The notes: generated by a model not told the origin, from the letters alone. A DNA stretch of 64,000 nucleotides from Tangfeifania diversioriginum (GCA_945873105.1 CAMCBW010000012.1:55101-119100); one strand, 5' to 3'. Shown: positions 51,742-62,449, numbered from the stretch's first letter. Numbers and translations: made by a program.

Positions 51742-53094
51742 CTAACTCATTTCCTTGATCATCAAATCAATGCCTTGTCTGACAATGGCCTGGATCTCAA
51801 TCTTGGAAGGACAAATGTATTCGCACAGCGCAAAATCTTCTTCCGCAATTTCATAGATTCCCAAATTCTCCATCATCTCCAGCTCCTGGGCGAGAATAGC
51901 CTTCAGCAGCTGCATGGGATAGATATCCATCGGAACCACCTTCTCATATTTCCCAGTCAATACAAATGCCCTTTCCCCTCCATGAAGATTTGTGTTGAGG
52001 AGGTAATTCTTCTTTGGAAGTAGCGCTGAAAAAAATGTCCGGTAGAAACTTGGTTTGTCGAAGCCAGGCATGGCCCAGCCAAAAAATTCGTAATAATCAC
52101 CTTCCGGGATGACGGTAATCTGAGCATCGTAGAAACCCAGAAATCCGTGCTCCCCAATATTTGTGCCGGTAAGTACATTGCCGCTGATGTATCTTTGGTG
52201 ACCTGCCTTCACCTTCTCCTTTAACAGGCTATCAATAGCTGCGCCTGCACGCATTTTGCAATAATGGGGAGCTATCATTTCCGATCCCGTAAGGGCAACA
52301 ATTCGTTCATTCTTGTATATTCCCTCGTCGAAGAGCCGGCCTATCGTTGTCACATCCTGAAAGTTGACAATCCATACTACCTCACCCTTGTTCAAGGGAT
52401 CCAGGTGATGAATTTGTACCCCAACGTTGCCAGCAGGATGTGGGCCTGAGAACCAGGATATTTCAGCACCGGCAATTTTTTTCAAACGTTCTGGCGTTTC
52501 ACTTTTGCCATTGAAGATAAGGTTGACTTTTCCTTCTGTCAGCTTCTTTAACACAGTTATGCCGGTTTGAAAGAGGGAAGCGTCTGAGTTTTCTGCGATG
52601 AAATTGTAATCCGGAGCCAATGGTGCGGAATCAAAACCTGAAACAAAGATGGATTTTGGCACACTCCCGGGTGAGGCAATGATGTGGTAAGGTCTTTGCC
52701 TAACCGCAGGCCACAAGCCTGAAGCAAGCAACAACTCCTTTATCTTCCCTGCGGAAAGTGCAGAAAGATCCTGTTTCCCAAAATTTATGAAATCATCTCC
52801 CGATTTTTCAACCACTACTTCCAGTAGCTTCCTTCGCTCTCCTCTGTTTACGGCAACCACCGTTCCACTGACCGGGGAGGTGAACCTGATCTCCGGATTT
52901 AGTTTATCAACGAACAGGGTTGTTCCTGCCTGGACTTTCTCTCCTGGCTTGACTTCCATTTTGGGGGTCAGGCCTGGGAAGTCTGTTGGTTTAACTGCAA
53001 AAAGAACAGGATCGGTTACTTCCACCATCTTTTTTTCAGCAATACCCTTCATCCTAAGGTCAAATCCCTTTTTTAATTTAACAGATACTGACAT
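51742..53094 (-). CDS. nqrA: Na+-NQR subunit A
   Basis: 450 residues from ATG 53094 (MSVSVKLKKGFDLRMKG); the frame also opens at 53130. Soluble cytoplasmic subunit with the Rnf-like barrel-sandwich start (VKPGEKVQAGTTLFVDKLNPEIRFTSPVSGTVVAVNRGERR) and the C-terminal CEYICPSKIEIQAIVRQ. It binds quinone at the NqrB interface. First gene of the operon; order A-B-C-D-E-F is complete. Confidence 0.97.
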   Translation of the reverse strand: MSVSVKLKKGFDLRMKGIAEKKMVEVTDPVLFAVKPTDFPGLTPKMEVKPGEKVQAGTTLFVDKLNPEIRFTSPVSGTVVAVNRGERRKLLEVVVEKSGDDFINFGKQDLSALSAGKIKELLLASGLWPAVRQRPYHIIASPGSVPKSIFVSGFDSAPLAPDYNFIAENSDASLFQTGITVLKKLTEGKVNLIFNGKSETPERLKKIAGAEISWFSGPHPAGNVGVQIHHLDPLNKGEVVWIVNFQDVTTIGRLFDEGIYKNERIVALTGSEMIAPHYCKMRAGAAIDSLLKEKVKAGHQRYISGNVLTGTNIGEHGFLGFYDAQITVIPEGDYYEFFGWAMPGFDKPSFYRTFFSALLPKKNYLLNTNLHGGERAFVLTGKYEKVVPMDIYPMQLLKAILAQELEMMENLGIYEIAEEDFALCEYICPSKIEIQAIVRQGIDLMIKEMS

Positions 53095-53251
53095 TCGTAA
53101 TAATTTTAGCGAGAAAAAACCAACTGACATTGATTTGATTTAATCAGAAAAGAAAGCATTTTTAGGCTTCATTTGGACTTTTGGTATTGAAGGTCTGGTT
53201 GTTACGACTTAATTTATGCCCAATATCCGACAAATCAATCAACAGTACATG

Positions 53252-53259
53252 CAAAAATA
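53252..53259 (-). promoter_or_regulatory. Candidate -7 box of the nqr operon
   Basis: CAAAAATA on the plus strand is TATTTTTG on the minus strand, an exact TAnnTTTG box, 158 nt before nqrA. No good -33 TTTG partner is visible, so the assignment is tentative. The 239-nt gap holds no other feature. Confidence 0.4.
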
Positions 53260-53333
53260 TAAATACTTACCACTAAGTTCATTCTTTTGGCTTATTTAGA
53301 GCGTTTTTAAGGTGAAGAATTGCACTTTTAGGT

Positions 53334-54929
53334 TCAATCTTTGGTGACAGTGCTTCCCCACCAGCCATTTTTAGGGTTAAAATCCTTCGATAGAAAATTG
53401 AGCCGCTGCTTTTCCAGCTGAGGAAGCCTGTTTTTTACCATTCCATCCAAATATTTTTGTTCTGCCTCTGCTGAATATTCCGGATCCTTTTCAGGAAATC
53501 TGGCACCAACCGCCTTCAGGTAATCAAACAATTCCTTGTGCAACTGACTGGCCATTTTTTGATTGCTGCCTGAAACATCGCTGGTTTCTGAAAGGTCTGT
53601 CTTCAAATTGTACAATTCATCGTGGCCATCTTCAAAATAGTGAATCAGCTTCCAGTCGCCTTTCCGGATGATGCTGGAAGGTTCGCCTCCCTGGTTTCCA
53701 TAGTGTGGATAGTGCCAGATCAAGGCTCTTTCAGGCAGTTGCTTCCCTTTCAGCAAAGGAACCAGACTGACCCCATCCAAATGTTCTTCGGGTCTTAGTT
53801 TTAATCCGGCCAATTCAAGAATGGTCGGGTAAAAATCCGTACCGGAAACCGGAACAGCACATTTTTCACCTCCGTTGGTAACTCCAGGTACTTTGATGAA
53901 ATAGGGTTCACGGATGCCGCCTTCGAACTGGTAACCTTTGCCAGCGCGCAATGGGAGGTTCGATGTGGCAAATGCATCACCGGCTGCCACACCGCCGTTG
54001 TCGGAGGTAAAGATGACTATGGTATTTCGCTCAAGTCCCAAATCCTTGAGCGAATTCAACACCAAACCCACTGCATCATCCATCTGCTCGACCAATCCCG
54101 CATAAACAGGATTATCCTGCACCTGACGAATGGGAAGGAAATGCCCCATTTTAAATCCGGAAGGCGCAATGCCCAAAAGTTCCGCTTTTTGCCGGTATTT
54201 ACTCCATTTTTCCTGTGTGGTTTCAATGGGCCCATGTACTGCATAAAAGGACAGGTAGGCAAACACCGGTTTTCCGGTTTGCTTCGGATGGTTTGCTTTC
54301 AGGAAGTTGACAGTCTCCTGTGCCAGGCGCATCGAAAGGTTTTCGCCATTCTTGCCATCCGGAAGCTTGGGGTTTTCGTAAGGGGAGAAATACCCTCCCT
54401 TGGGACTGCCGGCCTCCCATCCGCCAATGTTGAATTCAAAGCCGTGATCTTCGGGCCAGGAACCTTTTTCGCCCAGGTGCCACTTCCCGGCAAAAAATGT
54501 TTGGTATCCTGCCATTTTCAATGCTTCGGGCAAAGTGACATAGGCGGCAGGCAAGTTGTGTACATAGGCAGGAGGCAACAGTTGGGAGAATCGTTTGGCG
54601 CTTCTCCACTCTTCTCCTGAAGCGGCCCCGATCCAATCGGTGATACCGTGGCGTGCTGGGAATTTGCCTGACATGATGCTAGCACGGGAGGGGCTACAAA
54701 CCTGACCAGCCGCATAACCATTGGTGAAAACCATTCCCTCGCCGGCAATTTTGTCGAGGTTCGGAGTTTCGTAAAATTTGCTCCCTGTACCACTCATGTC
54801 ATGATAGCCAAAATCATCGGCAAGGATGAAAAGGACATTCGGTTTTTTCTCCACAGATTTTGCAGAAAGTGAGATAATTGGCAAGAGCCCAATGCTTGTG
54901 TAAAATAATCCCCGACTTAGACTGTTCAT
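53334..54929 (-). CDS. Family S1 sulfatase (CSPSR)
   Basis: 531 residues with a signal peptide (MNSLSRGLFYTSIGLLPIISLSA). Ca-binding LADDFGYHDMSGTG, maturation motif CSPSR in AAGQVCSPSRASIMSG, substrate-pocket GKWHLGE and late FTSDNGG. Cys-type, so it needs a formylglycine-generating or anaerobic maturase, none in the window. Two bases from the next sulfatase, so they are co-transcribed. Acts on a sulfated glycan; subfamily not assigned. Confidence 0.93.
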   Translation of the reverse strand: MNSLSRGLFYTSIGLLPIISLSAKSVEKKPNVLFILADDFGYHDMSGTGSKFYETPNLDKIAGEGMVFTNGYAAGQVCSPSRASIMSGKFPARHGITDWIGAASGEEWRSAKRFSQLLPPAYVHNLPAAYVTLPEALKMAGYQTFFAGKWHLGEKGSWPEDHGFEFNIGGWEAGSPKGGYFSPYENPKLPDGKNGENLSMRLAQETVNFLKANHPKQTGKPVFAYLSFYAVHGPIETTQEKWSKYRQKAELLGIAPSGFKMGHFLPIRQVQDNPVYAGLVEQMDDAVGLVLNSLKDLGLERNTIVIFTSDNGGVAAGDAFATSNLPLRAGKGYQFEGGIREPYFIKVPGVTNGGEKCAVPVSGTDFYPTILELAGLKLRPEEHLDGVSLVPLLKGKQLPERALIWHYPHYGNQGGEPSSIIRKGDWKLIHYFEDGHDELYNLKTDLSETSDVSGSNQKMASQLHKELFDYLKAVGARFPEKDPEYSAEAEQKYLDGMVKNRLPQLEKQRLNFLSKDFNPKNGWWGSTVTKD

Positions 54930-54931
54930 AG

Positions 54932-56467
54932 TTATTTTAGTTCCAATTGTTCAATTTTCTGAGTTCCGGTTCCACGAATACCTTCATAGGTTTTTATCAT
55001 CTCCTGAAGTTTTTCAGGCGCTGATTCTGCCAGATTTTTCTGCTGGCCAATGTCTTCTTTGAGGTTGTAGAGTTGGTATTGCGGAGCGTTACCCAGTTCA
55101 ATATTTACAGATTGATTGGTTGCGGGTCCACTGTAAGGGGGTATCATAACCCATTCACCTTTGCGCAAAGCCGTTCTGGATGTGGCCTCCAGGATCATTT
55201 CCTCCCGACCGTGCTGACTTGAACCCAATAATACATTCAAAAGTTCCTGGCTGTCGGAAACGCGAATCTCACTGCCTGCCAATTTTGCAAGGGAGGATAA
55301 TAAGTCAACCTGCGAAATGAGTGCATCGGACACTTTGGGCTCAATTCTTCCTTTCCAGTAGGTGATGAATGGCATTCTCGTTCCTGCTTCAAACAAGCTG
55401 TATTTTCCACCCCGCAGGGGACCTGCCGGTTTGTGATCACCCAGTTTTTCAACCGCCTCATCGATATAGCCATCATTTAATACTGGTCCGTTGTCGCTTG
55501 AAAAAATAATGAGGGTGCTTTCTAGCAGCCCCTCTTTTTCAAGCGTTTTGATCAATTCTCCCACGCACCAGTCGGCCTCTACGATGGCATCTCCGCGTGG
55601 TCCCATTCCCGATGTTCCTACAAACCGCTGATTAGGGGTGCGTGGCACGTGAGGTTGCTGCAAAGCGTAATAAAGAAAAAACGGCTTTCCTTTGTTTTCC
55701 TGGATGTATTGCTTCGCTTTGCCAAGAAATGTATCAGACATATCCTCATCCACCCATAGGGCCGATTTTCCGCCCTTTTGAAAACCGATCCGGGGAATTC
55801 CGTTGTGAATGGAGTTGTTGTGCCCGTGGTGCCACTTCATTTTGCACAACTCCGGATTAGCCAGACCGGTTGGTTCGCCTTCGAAATTATTTTCATAATC
55901 CACCACAAGAGGATCCTCCTTTTCCAGACCTGCCACCCATCCATTTTCAAGAAAAACGGTTGGTGTCCGGTCCTGGGTTGCAGCCATGATGTAGGCATAG
56001 TCAAAGCCTATTTCGTTTGGCCCGGGTGAAATCTTCTTATTCCAGTCCACAATCCCGCTGCCAAGACCAAGATGCCATTTGCCAACAACACCGGTATGAT
56101 ATCCTTTCTCCTTTAACATTTTTGGTACAGTCATCTGTGCTGTATCGATGATCAAAGGCGCTGAACCGGGTAATATTTTTGCCTCTTCGTTCCGCCATGG
56201 ATACACACCGGTCAGCAATGCATACCGGCTGGGAGTGCAGGTTGCCGAAGTCGAATAACCATTGGTGAAACGAACGCCCCCATTGGCCAATTGGTCAATA
56301 TTTGGCGTTTTTAGACGGGTTGCACCATAAGCACCCGCATCCCCGTACCCCAAATCATCGGCATAAACAATAACAATATTCGGCAGTGTGGCCACTGTTT
56401 CCTTTTTTGCATCAGTACAAGCAGCAATTGCGGCCAGGCATGTCGTTGCAAGAAGCGTGTTTTTCAT
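54932..56467 (-). CDS. Family S1 sulfatase, lipoprotein-type (CTPSR)
   Basis: 511 residues. The start MKNTLLATTCLAAIAAC ends in a lipobox-like Cys, so it is probably surface- or membrane-anchored. Sulfatase core: VYADDLGYGDAGAYG, maturation motif CTPSR (SATCTPSRYALLTG), GKWHLG and SSDNGP. It differs from its neighbour in the Tyr after the Ca-binding acids and in anchoring, so the two probably take different sulfate positions. 2 nt before the CSPSR sulfatase; frameshifted sulfatase upstream. Confidence 0.92.
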   Translation of the reverse strand: MKNTLLATTCLAAIAACTDAKKETVATLPNIVIVYADDLGYGDAGAYGATRLKTPNIDQLANGGVRFTNGYSTSATCTPSRYALLTGVYPWRNEEAKILPGSAPLIIDTAQMTVPKMLKEKGYHTGVVGKWHLGLGSGIVDWNKKISPGPNEIGFDYAYIMAATQDRTPTVFLENGWVAGLEKEDPLVVDYENNFEGEPTGLANPELCKMKWHHGHNNSIHNGIPRIGFQKGGKSALWVDEDMSDTFLGKAKQYIQENKGKPFFLYYALQQPHVPRTPNQRFVGTSGMGPRGDAIVEADWCVGELIKTLEKEGLLESTLIIFSSDNGPVLNDGYIDEAVEKLGDHKPAGPLRGGKYSLFEAGTRMPFITYWKGRIEPKVSDALISQVDLLSSLAKLAGSEIRVSDSQELLNVLLGSSQHGREEMILEATSRTALRKGEWVMIPPYSGPATNQSVNIELGNAPQYQLYNLKEDIGQQKNLAESAPEKLQEMIKTYEGIRGTGTQKIEQLELK

Positions 56468-56539
56468 TTTTCAGGAATAAAGCAATCAAATGTATATTTT
56501 TTAAAGTCTATTTCAAACTCCATTTGGATGACCTTGACT

Positions 56540-57948
56540 TTACGGTTTCAGGGTTGGCCCTGTCATCCTGACACCCCTGTTTAGCATCAGATCCTGATGA
56601 ATCATCCAGGTGATGGAATCCCATTGGGGACCTTCGGTCCACAAGGGGACGGTGGTTTCCTTTTCCCAATTCTTAAGCGCTGAATCAAGTTGTTGCAAAT
56701 GCTTCGGGTCGTTGGCGGTTAGGTTGACAGTTTCGCCCAAATCTTTCGACAGATTGTACATTACCGGATTTAATTTCTCGACCCGGATCAATTTTAAGTC
56801 ACCTATCCGGGCGGAAGCCATTTTATCTTTTCGCCAAAATAGTTCCGAATGTGGATCTCCCTGTTTATTACCTTTAAGATAGGGCAGGAGAGAGACTCCG
56901 TCCAGATTTTTTTCAATGGATGTCCTGTGATTTGCAGCATCCAGGGCCGTAGCGTAAATGTCAAGCGATGAAGTAAGACCGCTAAATTTTTTCCCACCTT
57001 TTATTGTAGAAGCCCATGAAATAAAAAACGGAACCCGGTGTCCTCCTTCGAATTTATTCCCTTTGAAGCCTTTCAATGGGAAATTCGTGGATAGATTATT
57101 TGTTGCCCCGCCGTTATCGCTCAAAAAGAATATTAAAGTATTCTCAAGTAGTTCTTCCTTGTCGAGTTTTGCTAAAATGTTCCCAACTGCACGGTCAAGC
57201 GCCCAGGTCATTGCGGCCAGTTTCTGCCTCGGATGTCCATCAAACAGAGCCAAATCTTCGGTCTTGGCTTCCATTGGTGTATGAACAGCATTGGGAGCCC
57301 AGTATATAAAGAATGGTTTGCTTTTGTTTTTCCCGATAAAGTCAATCGCTTTGTCACCCAACCGGTCGGTCAGGTAACCATCGAAAGTTACATGACTGAA
57401 ATTTTCGGTGATGGATTGGGCCTTTCCAGCCCGGTCAGCATTGGGATTTGAAAAATAGCTCCGGCTACCTGCCAGAAATCCCCAGTAATAGTCAAATCCA
57501 CGTTCAGTGGGACGGTAACCGGGTTTGTCGCCCAGATGCCATTTGCCAAAGGCCGCCGTGGCATAGCCAGCCTGCTTCAGTGCGCTGGCCAAGGTCACTT
57601 CGCTCAGATCAACCCCACAGGAATCGCCTGTCGGAATGCATACAAAACCAAATCGTTGCAGGCATCTGCCGGTCGTGATTCCTGCACGTGAAGGACCACA
57701 GACGGATGCTGACCCATGTGCATCTGTTAAAACAACCCCACTGGCAACGAGTTTGTCGATGTTCGGTGTTTTCAAATCTTTGCAGCCCCAAAAGCCAAAA
57801 TCGGCATACCCGGCATCGTCGACCGTATCACAACAATGTTGGGCTGCCTGCTGCCCATCTTTTTTGCGGTGCCAAACGAATACCCGGTAACCACAGAAAG
57901 GGCGATGAATCCGATTGCCATTTTGGACAGGCTGTTGTAAACGTGCAT
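56540..57948 (-). pseudogene. Family S1 sulfatase with a frameshift near its N-terminus
   Basis: An intact 411-residue part (56540-57775) starts only at KTPNIDKLV. Upstream in another frame lies MHVYNSLSKMAIGFIALS... (start 57948) reading QPNIVVI. Between them, near 57821-57826, one base is missing: the next frame continues DDAGYADFGFWGCKDLKTPN, the normal sulfatase N-terminal core with Ca ligands. Maturation motif CGPSR and GKWHLGD are present downstream. So it is a sulfatase broken by a single indel, or a sequencing error at that point. If translated from KTPN alone it would lack Ca-binding residues. Confidence 0.8.
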
Positions 57949-58080
57949 GTCAATGAGTAATAAAGCGATTCCCTGGTTTTATTTTTTAAACGCCCCAATG
58001 ATAAGAAGTCAAACTAGGCCAATACTTTAGCTTGCTTTCAACTTTTCCTGGAGTTTGATATATAGGAATTTGCGGGCAAG

Positions 58081-59106
58081 CTACCTGTTCGGCCTCCTGG
58101 CCTCAGGTGTGAAGAGGCTTAAATCCCACTCGTTGTGCCAGTGAATCTCCATTTTGCCTTCGGCCGTGATGGTGATGGGCAGGAAAACATACTGTGATTC
58201 GGGATGGCCACCACCATTCCAGCGATCACCCATGTAGAGGTAGGCATCCTTGTAGCCCGGGATTTTGAAAATATAGCAGGGTTGGGAATTAAACGAATTG
58301 TTGCCTACGTCGCCGATAAAAGGACTTCCCTGACTGGTGTAAGGTCCCATGATAGCCGAAGCTGTATAATAAGTTCCGGGATTTGGAGTCCAACCTGAGC
58401 ACTGGCTGGTGAGGAGATAGAAGGTTCCATTTTTCTTCAGGATACCGGGACCCTCACAATGCGCTTCAATGTCCACGTCGTTGGTGGTGGTGCTCAAATA
58501 ATCAGCCGACAATTCCACCATCCGGATGGTTCGGTTCACATGATCAGCTGCATAGCCAATGTATGCTTTTTTAGTTCCGGGATCGATGTACATCCCGATG
58601 TCGCGCGATTCGTGTCCGTTGGGCCGGTAGTGGTTCTGAACCACAAACGGCCCGGTTGGTTTGTTACTTACAGCTACGCCTACTTCGGCGATGCCATAGT
58701 TGCGGCCATCCAGTTCCCCGTCATAATGAAACCACATAACATATCTCCGGGCAGATTCATCGTACACCACTTTGGGACGCTCGAAAATCCGAATATCTCC
58801 TTTTTCTACCACAACCCCCTCTTTTTTCCAATTGTAGAGGTCGGTCGATGAGTAACAGGAGGCACCTCTAGGTTCACCCCTGTGCTCTCCATACCAAAAG
58901 AATGTCTTTAGCGAATCCACATAGATGATGTTGCCCCCATGACAGTCGATGTGGACGCCATTGTTGTCAAGCCACTCGCCGCCAGGCTTGAATGAATTGT
59001 AAGGAACAGGTTGTTGCGATAAAACAGGTAAGGATAATCCGAATATCGACAGAATGATTAATGTTAATCTAAAGGATCTCAAGTAGTGTAAATTTTTTAT
59101 TCTCAT
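58081..59106 (-). CDS. GH43-type five-bladed propeller glycosidase
   Basis: 341 residues with a signal peptide (MRIKNLHYLRSFRLTLIILSIFGLSLPVLSQ). The fold is GH43-like; the start GVHIDCHGGNIIYVDSLKTFFWYGE resembles the galactan exo-beta-1,3-galactosidase branch (GNEIHAHGG...WYGE), where the first acidic residue is often replaced, and a Glu in ARCEGP-like context (IEAHCEGPGILKK) may be the proton donor. Substrate probably a galactan or arabinan side chain; subfamily by eye only. Next to sulfatases in one minus-strand run. Confidence 0.8.
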   Translation of the reverse strand: MRIKNLHYLRSFRLTLIILSIFGLSLPVLSQQPVPYNSFKPGGEWLDNNGVHIDCHGGNIIYVDSLKTFFWYGEHRGEPRGASCYSSTDLYNWKKEGVVVEKGDIRIFERPKVVYDESARRYVMWFHYDGELDGRNYGIAEVGVAVSNKPTGPFVVQNHYRPNGHESRDIGMYIDPGTKKAYIGYAADHVNRTIRMVELSADYLSTTTNDVDIEAHCEGPGILKKNGTFYLLTSQCSGWTPNPGTYYTASAIMGPYTSQGSPFIGDVGNNSFNSQPCYIFKIPGYKDAYLYMGDRWNGGGHPESQYVFLPITITAEGKMEIHWHNEWDLSLFTPEARRPNR

Positions 59107-59128
59107 CTCTTTTTATTTTAGAAGCTGT

Positions 59129-62100
59129 TTAAAGTTCTTTGAGTTCTGTTTGTGCCCATAAATTACTGACCGATAACACTACCGCTTTTTTCAAATCTTC
59201 CTTTGCCTGACTGGTCTTTCCAAGCCCTTTGTATCCCAATCCCCTTGCAGTATAAGCCTGAGATTTTCTGGTGTTTTCGGCCTCTTTTTCACCGAATGAG
59301 GCAAAGAAATCCTCCTGGGCATCGGCATCCCTGTTTATTGCTTTGTTTCCATTTTCAACCAGCTTTTGGAAAATTTCAGCAGCTTTAGTTTGATCCTTTA
59401 ATTCCTGAAAACAAAGTCCTTGATAATAACTCATAATTCCTGGTTTTCCATAGGTTTCGGCTCTTGATGCCAAAGTATAAAAATCTTTTGCTTTGGCCTC
59501 CATTTTTAGTGCATCATAGGCCTGACCAATAAAATAATTCACCTGAATATCCCTGTTTCCCGATCTTGCACTGCCTGCTTCCTCATCAGGTACCTGTGCC
59601 AGCAGAAAATGGTCGAGTGCCTTTTGATATTGCCCGTCGGACATATACTTCATTCCCAACGACAATTGGGCATCAATAATTACTTCGCGTACCCGTGAAT
59701 TCCCTTCACGATAGCTAAATTCCTTGTCTTTTAACAATTCAATTGATCTTTCCGGTTTTCCTACCAGCGTAAGAACAGTAATCTGACGAACAAAGGCATC
59801 GTCGCGTTTGTTGACAACCTGCTCATTTCCTTCAAAAATCTGTACCCTTTTTTCAAGTGAACTGTTATTCAATTCATAAAGATTGTCCAGTTCCGTATAT
59901 AAAATGGCATCGCTTTTGTCCAGAGAAATGGCTTTCTCATAATAAGGAATGGCTTTGGGGATGTCTTTGAGATGATAATAATATCCCCATCCCAAATTTC
60001 GGTAGGCCATTGCCAATCCGGGATCATTTTTTATCGCTTTTCCCCAATATTCGATGGCTTTGTCGGGTTGCTTGTCGTAAAGGATATTCCCAAGGTAATA
60101 ATAGGCTTTCCCATCGTGTGGGTTACTGGTGATAGCTGTATTTAAGATTTTAACCGTCTCGAGCCGAAATGGAAAGCAATATTGTTCAGACAGACTTTGT
60201 GCCGTCTGAAAGTATTTTTTTGCCTGATCCTTCTTCCCGTTTTGGTCCTGGATATAACCCAGATAATATTGAATAATCGGGTTTTCACCCTTGTATCGTA
60301 ACAACACATCTTCCGCTTCAGCAAGCATGCCTTCGTTTAAATACCCAACAGCCAATTCCAGGTAATTCTGGTCAAAATCTCTCATCTTTTTTGTCAGTGA
60401 GATCAATTCCTTGTTCGCTTCGTGACTATTGCCGGTCTCCTTTGCGATCCTATAGGCTTCATTGCCTAACCTGAAATTAAGTGGATCAGTTAAAATATTT
60501 CCCAGAGTTTCTGTTGCCCCTTTAAAATCACCGATTTTTCGCAGAATAGATGCTTTCAATCCGATGGCCTGCGTGTTCTTCATATTGGTCGTAAGCGACT
60601 CATTTATTTGATGCAGGGCCTTTTTGAAATCCCCTTTGATGCAAGAAATCTGAGCCAACTCGAAATAGGCTGCGGAATGATAGGCATAATCCCAAGTTGC
60701 ACGGTACAATGTATCAATTGCTTCATCGTAAAGCCCCAATGCCTTAAGTGTTAGTCCTTGCAGGTAAAAAACCTCGCAGGTGGATGGCCGGGTATAGTCT
60801 TTGGATATTCTTTTTGCTGCGGTCGCAAAATAGCTTCTTGCCTTTGGATAATCCCCGTTTTTAAGATATTGGTTTCCAACTGCAATGTTCGTCCGGATGT
60901 CTGCTGGATCACGTTTAAGCGCTTCTTCATAATACTCCATAGAAGTTTTGTAAAACTGTTCCTGCCGGCTACCGGATAAATAAAGTTCTTCGACCGTGGC
61001 AATATCTTTTGGCTGAAGGGGTCTGGCAACCACTTCCGGAAGTTTTTCTGTCCGTTGTTTTTGAACAGGTTGGTAGGAAATCAGCACTTTATTGGTTTCG
61101 GCATCTATCATTTCCGTGTAGAGATCATTGAAATTATAGCTACCATCCATTCGGATCAATTCAGTAAAGGCTTTTTCCGGAGAGATCTTTGTATCCTTCT
61201 GAAAAATGATTTTGGTACCATTCCTCAGGACAATATGTGCTTTTTCAATTTTTTGTGTGGTATGATAGCCTAGGAATACCTGGTTATTTTCACGCTGTTC
61301 GAGATTTACAGCCCCATCAAGATTGGCATTTTTGAATCCATCAATATCCTTTACCGGATACCAGTACTGCTTCCAGGTTTTCACTTCGTAGGGTCTGATC
61401 CAGGTATAATCGGGTTGATTATCGGAAAAAGCACCTACCATTATTTCAACGTAGGGGCCGCTGGTTTCGGTCAATCTTCCCTCGGTAGCCTGGCCTCTTA
61501 TGCCGGATCCCCATTCCCAAAGTTTGGCTCCTTTCACTACATTGTGATCACCGATATGAACAGTTCCGCTGTTCGATCCATGATCGTACCCCCCCATGAA
61601 ATCCTCCTTCAAATCGTGTGCAAAAAACGATGCTGATTGTTTCACATTTTTCCACCAGCTGATATCAACCCCCCCGGTAAAATCCTGGCCTCTGTAATTT
61701 TCAGTAGAAACAGGCCAGCGGGTAAAATCGGTTTTGGAATGGTAGGTGGCAAATTCTACGCTTGGTGGGAAGATGGTCTGGTAGTTTTCGTTGGCATGGG
61801 CAGCAACATTGGCCCAATATAGAAATGTATTTGTGTAGGGAGTTGGATTGTAAATGGTCAATTCTGCTTCGAAGTATGATTTTCCAGGACGAACCGTAAC
61901 CCCAACGGTCCATCTCATTCGGTGCCTGGGCTCGGTCTCTCCAATATAGATGGTTTTGCTGCCATCTTCATTTTCAGCCAGGCTGTAATCCATCGGAAAG
62001 ATCGTGGATGCCCTGTGATGGTGGAAAACGCACCATTCAATTCCACCAGAAACCCAGGCACCCAACATGCCAATGTTCGAGGGTTTCACCTCATTGTTCT

Positions 62101-62449
62101 TGTATATAAAATTGTAATTGTTCGATTTATCTGTTGCATAATAGAGCTTTCCGCCAATTTCAGGGGTAATGCCTAATTTAATATACTCATTCTCAAGGGT
62201 TAAAAATTTCCATGCCTGATTTTCCCTTTTGCTGGAAATGACATCATTTTGCGCATACGGGTATACCACCCGTTGGGCGCCCTGGAAACTTCCGCCGGTG
62301 AAAAATATTGGCGCTTTTTCTGCCGGCTCAACTTTGTAGGTCGGCAATGTAATGGACTCTTCAGAAATTTTCACTTCACTCTGCGCAAAAGAGGGCAAAA
62401 TGGATCCGATAATTAATAAGCTGGTAAGCCAAAATTCAGAAGATCTCAT
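59129..62449 (-). CDS. Exported DUF5107 protein with long TPR region
   Basis: 1106 residues with a signal peptide (MRSSEFWLTSLLIIGSILPSFAQ). Residues about 40-330 hold the DUF5107 domain (sugar-epimerase-like beta sandwich: LENEYIKLGITPEIGGKLYYATDK, GGIEWCVFHHHRA). Residues about 470-1090 are roughly ten TPR units such as AYYYLGNILYDKQPDKAIEYWGKAI. Members are common in glycan loci and may bind or process carbohydrate, but no activity is proven here. It lies 22 nt upstream of the GH43 gene on the same strand. Confidence 0.85.
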   Translation of the reverse strand: MRSSEFWLTSLLIIGSILPSFAQSEVKISEESITLPTYKVEPAEKAPIFFTGGSFQGAQRVVYPYAQNDVISSKRENQAWKFLTLENEYIKLGITPEIGGKLYYATDKSNNYNFIYKNNEVKPSNIGMLGAWVSGGIEWCVFHHHRASTIFPMDYSLAENEDGSKTIYIGETEPRHRMRWTVGVTVRPGKSYFEAELTIYNPTPYTNTFLYWANVAAHANENYQTIFPPSVEFATYHSKTDFTRWPVSTENYRGQDFTGGVDISWWKNVKQSASFFAHDLKEDFMGGYDHGSNSGTVHIGDHNVVKGAKLWEWGSGIRGQATEGRLTETSGPYVEIMVGAFSDNQPDYTWIRPYEVKTWKQYWYPVKDIDGFKNANLDGAVNLEQRENNQVFLGYHTTQKIEKAHIVLRNGTKIIFQKDTKISPEKAFTELIRMDGSYNFNDLYTEMIDAETNKVLISYQPVQKQRTEKLPEVVARPLQPKDIATVEELYLSGSRQEQFYKTSMEYYEEALKRDPADIRTNIAVGNQYLKNGDYPKARSYFATAAKRISKDYTRPSTCEVFYLQGLTLKALGLYDEAIDTLYRATWDYAYHSAAYFELAQISCIKGDFKKALHQINESLTTNMKNTQAIGLKASILRKIGDFKGATETLGNILTDPLNFRLGNEAYRIAKETGNSHEANKELISLTKKMRDFDQNYLELAVGYLNEGMLAEAEDVLLRYKGENPIIQYYLGYIQDQNGKKDQAKKYFQTAQSLSEQYCFPFRLETVKILNTAITSNPHDGKAYYYLGNILYDKQPDKAIEYWGKAIKNDPGLAMAYRNLGWGYYYHLKDIPKAIPYYEKAISLDKSDAILYTELDNLYELNNSSLEKRVQIFEGNEQVVNKRDDAFVRQITVLTLVGKPERSIELLKDKEFSYREGNSRVREVIIDAQLSLGMKYMSDGQYQKALDHFLLAQVPDEEAGSARSGNRDIQVNYFIGQAYDALKMEAKAKDFYTLASRAETYGKPGIMSYYQGLCFQELKDQTKAAEIFQKLVENGNKAINRDADAQEDFFASFGEKEAENTRKSQAYTARGLGYKGLGKTSQAKEDLKKAVVLSVSNLWAQTELKEL

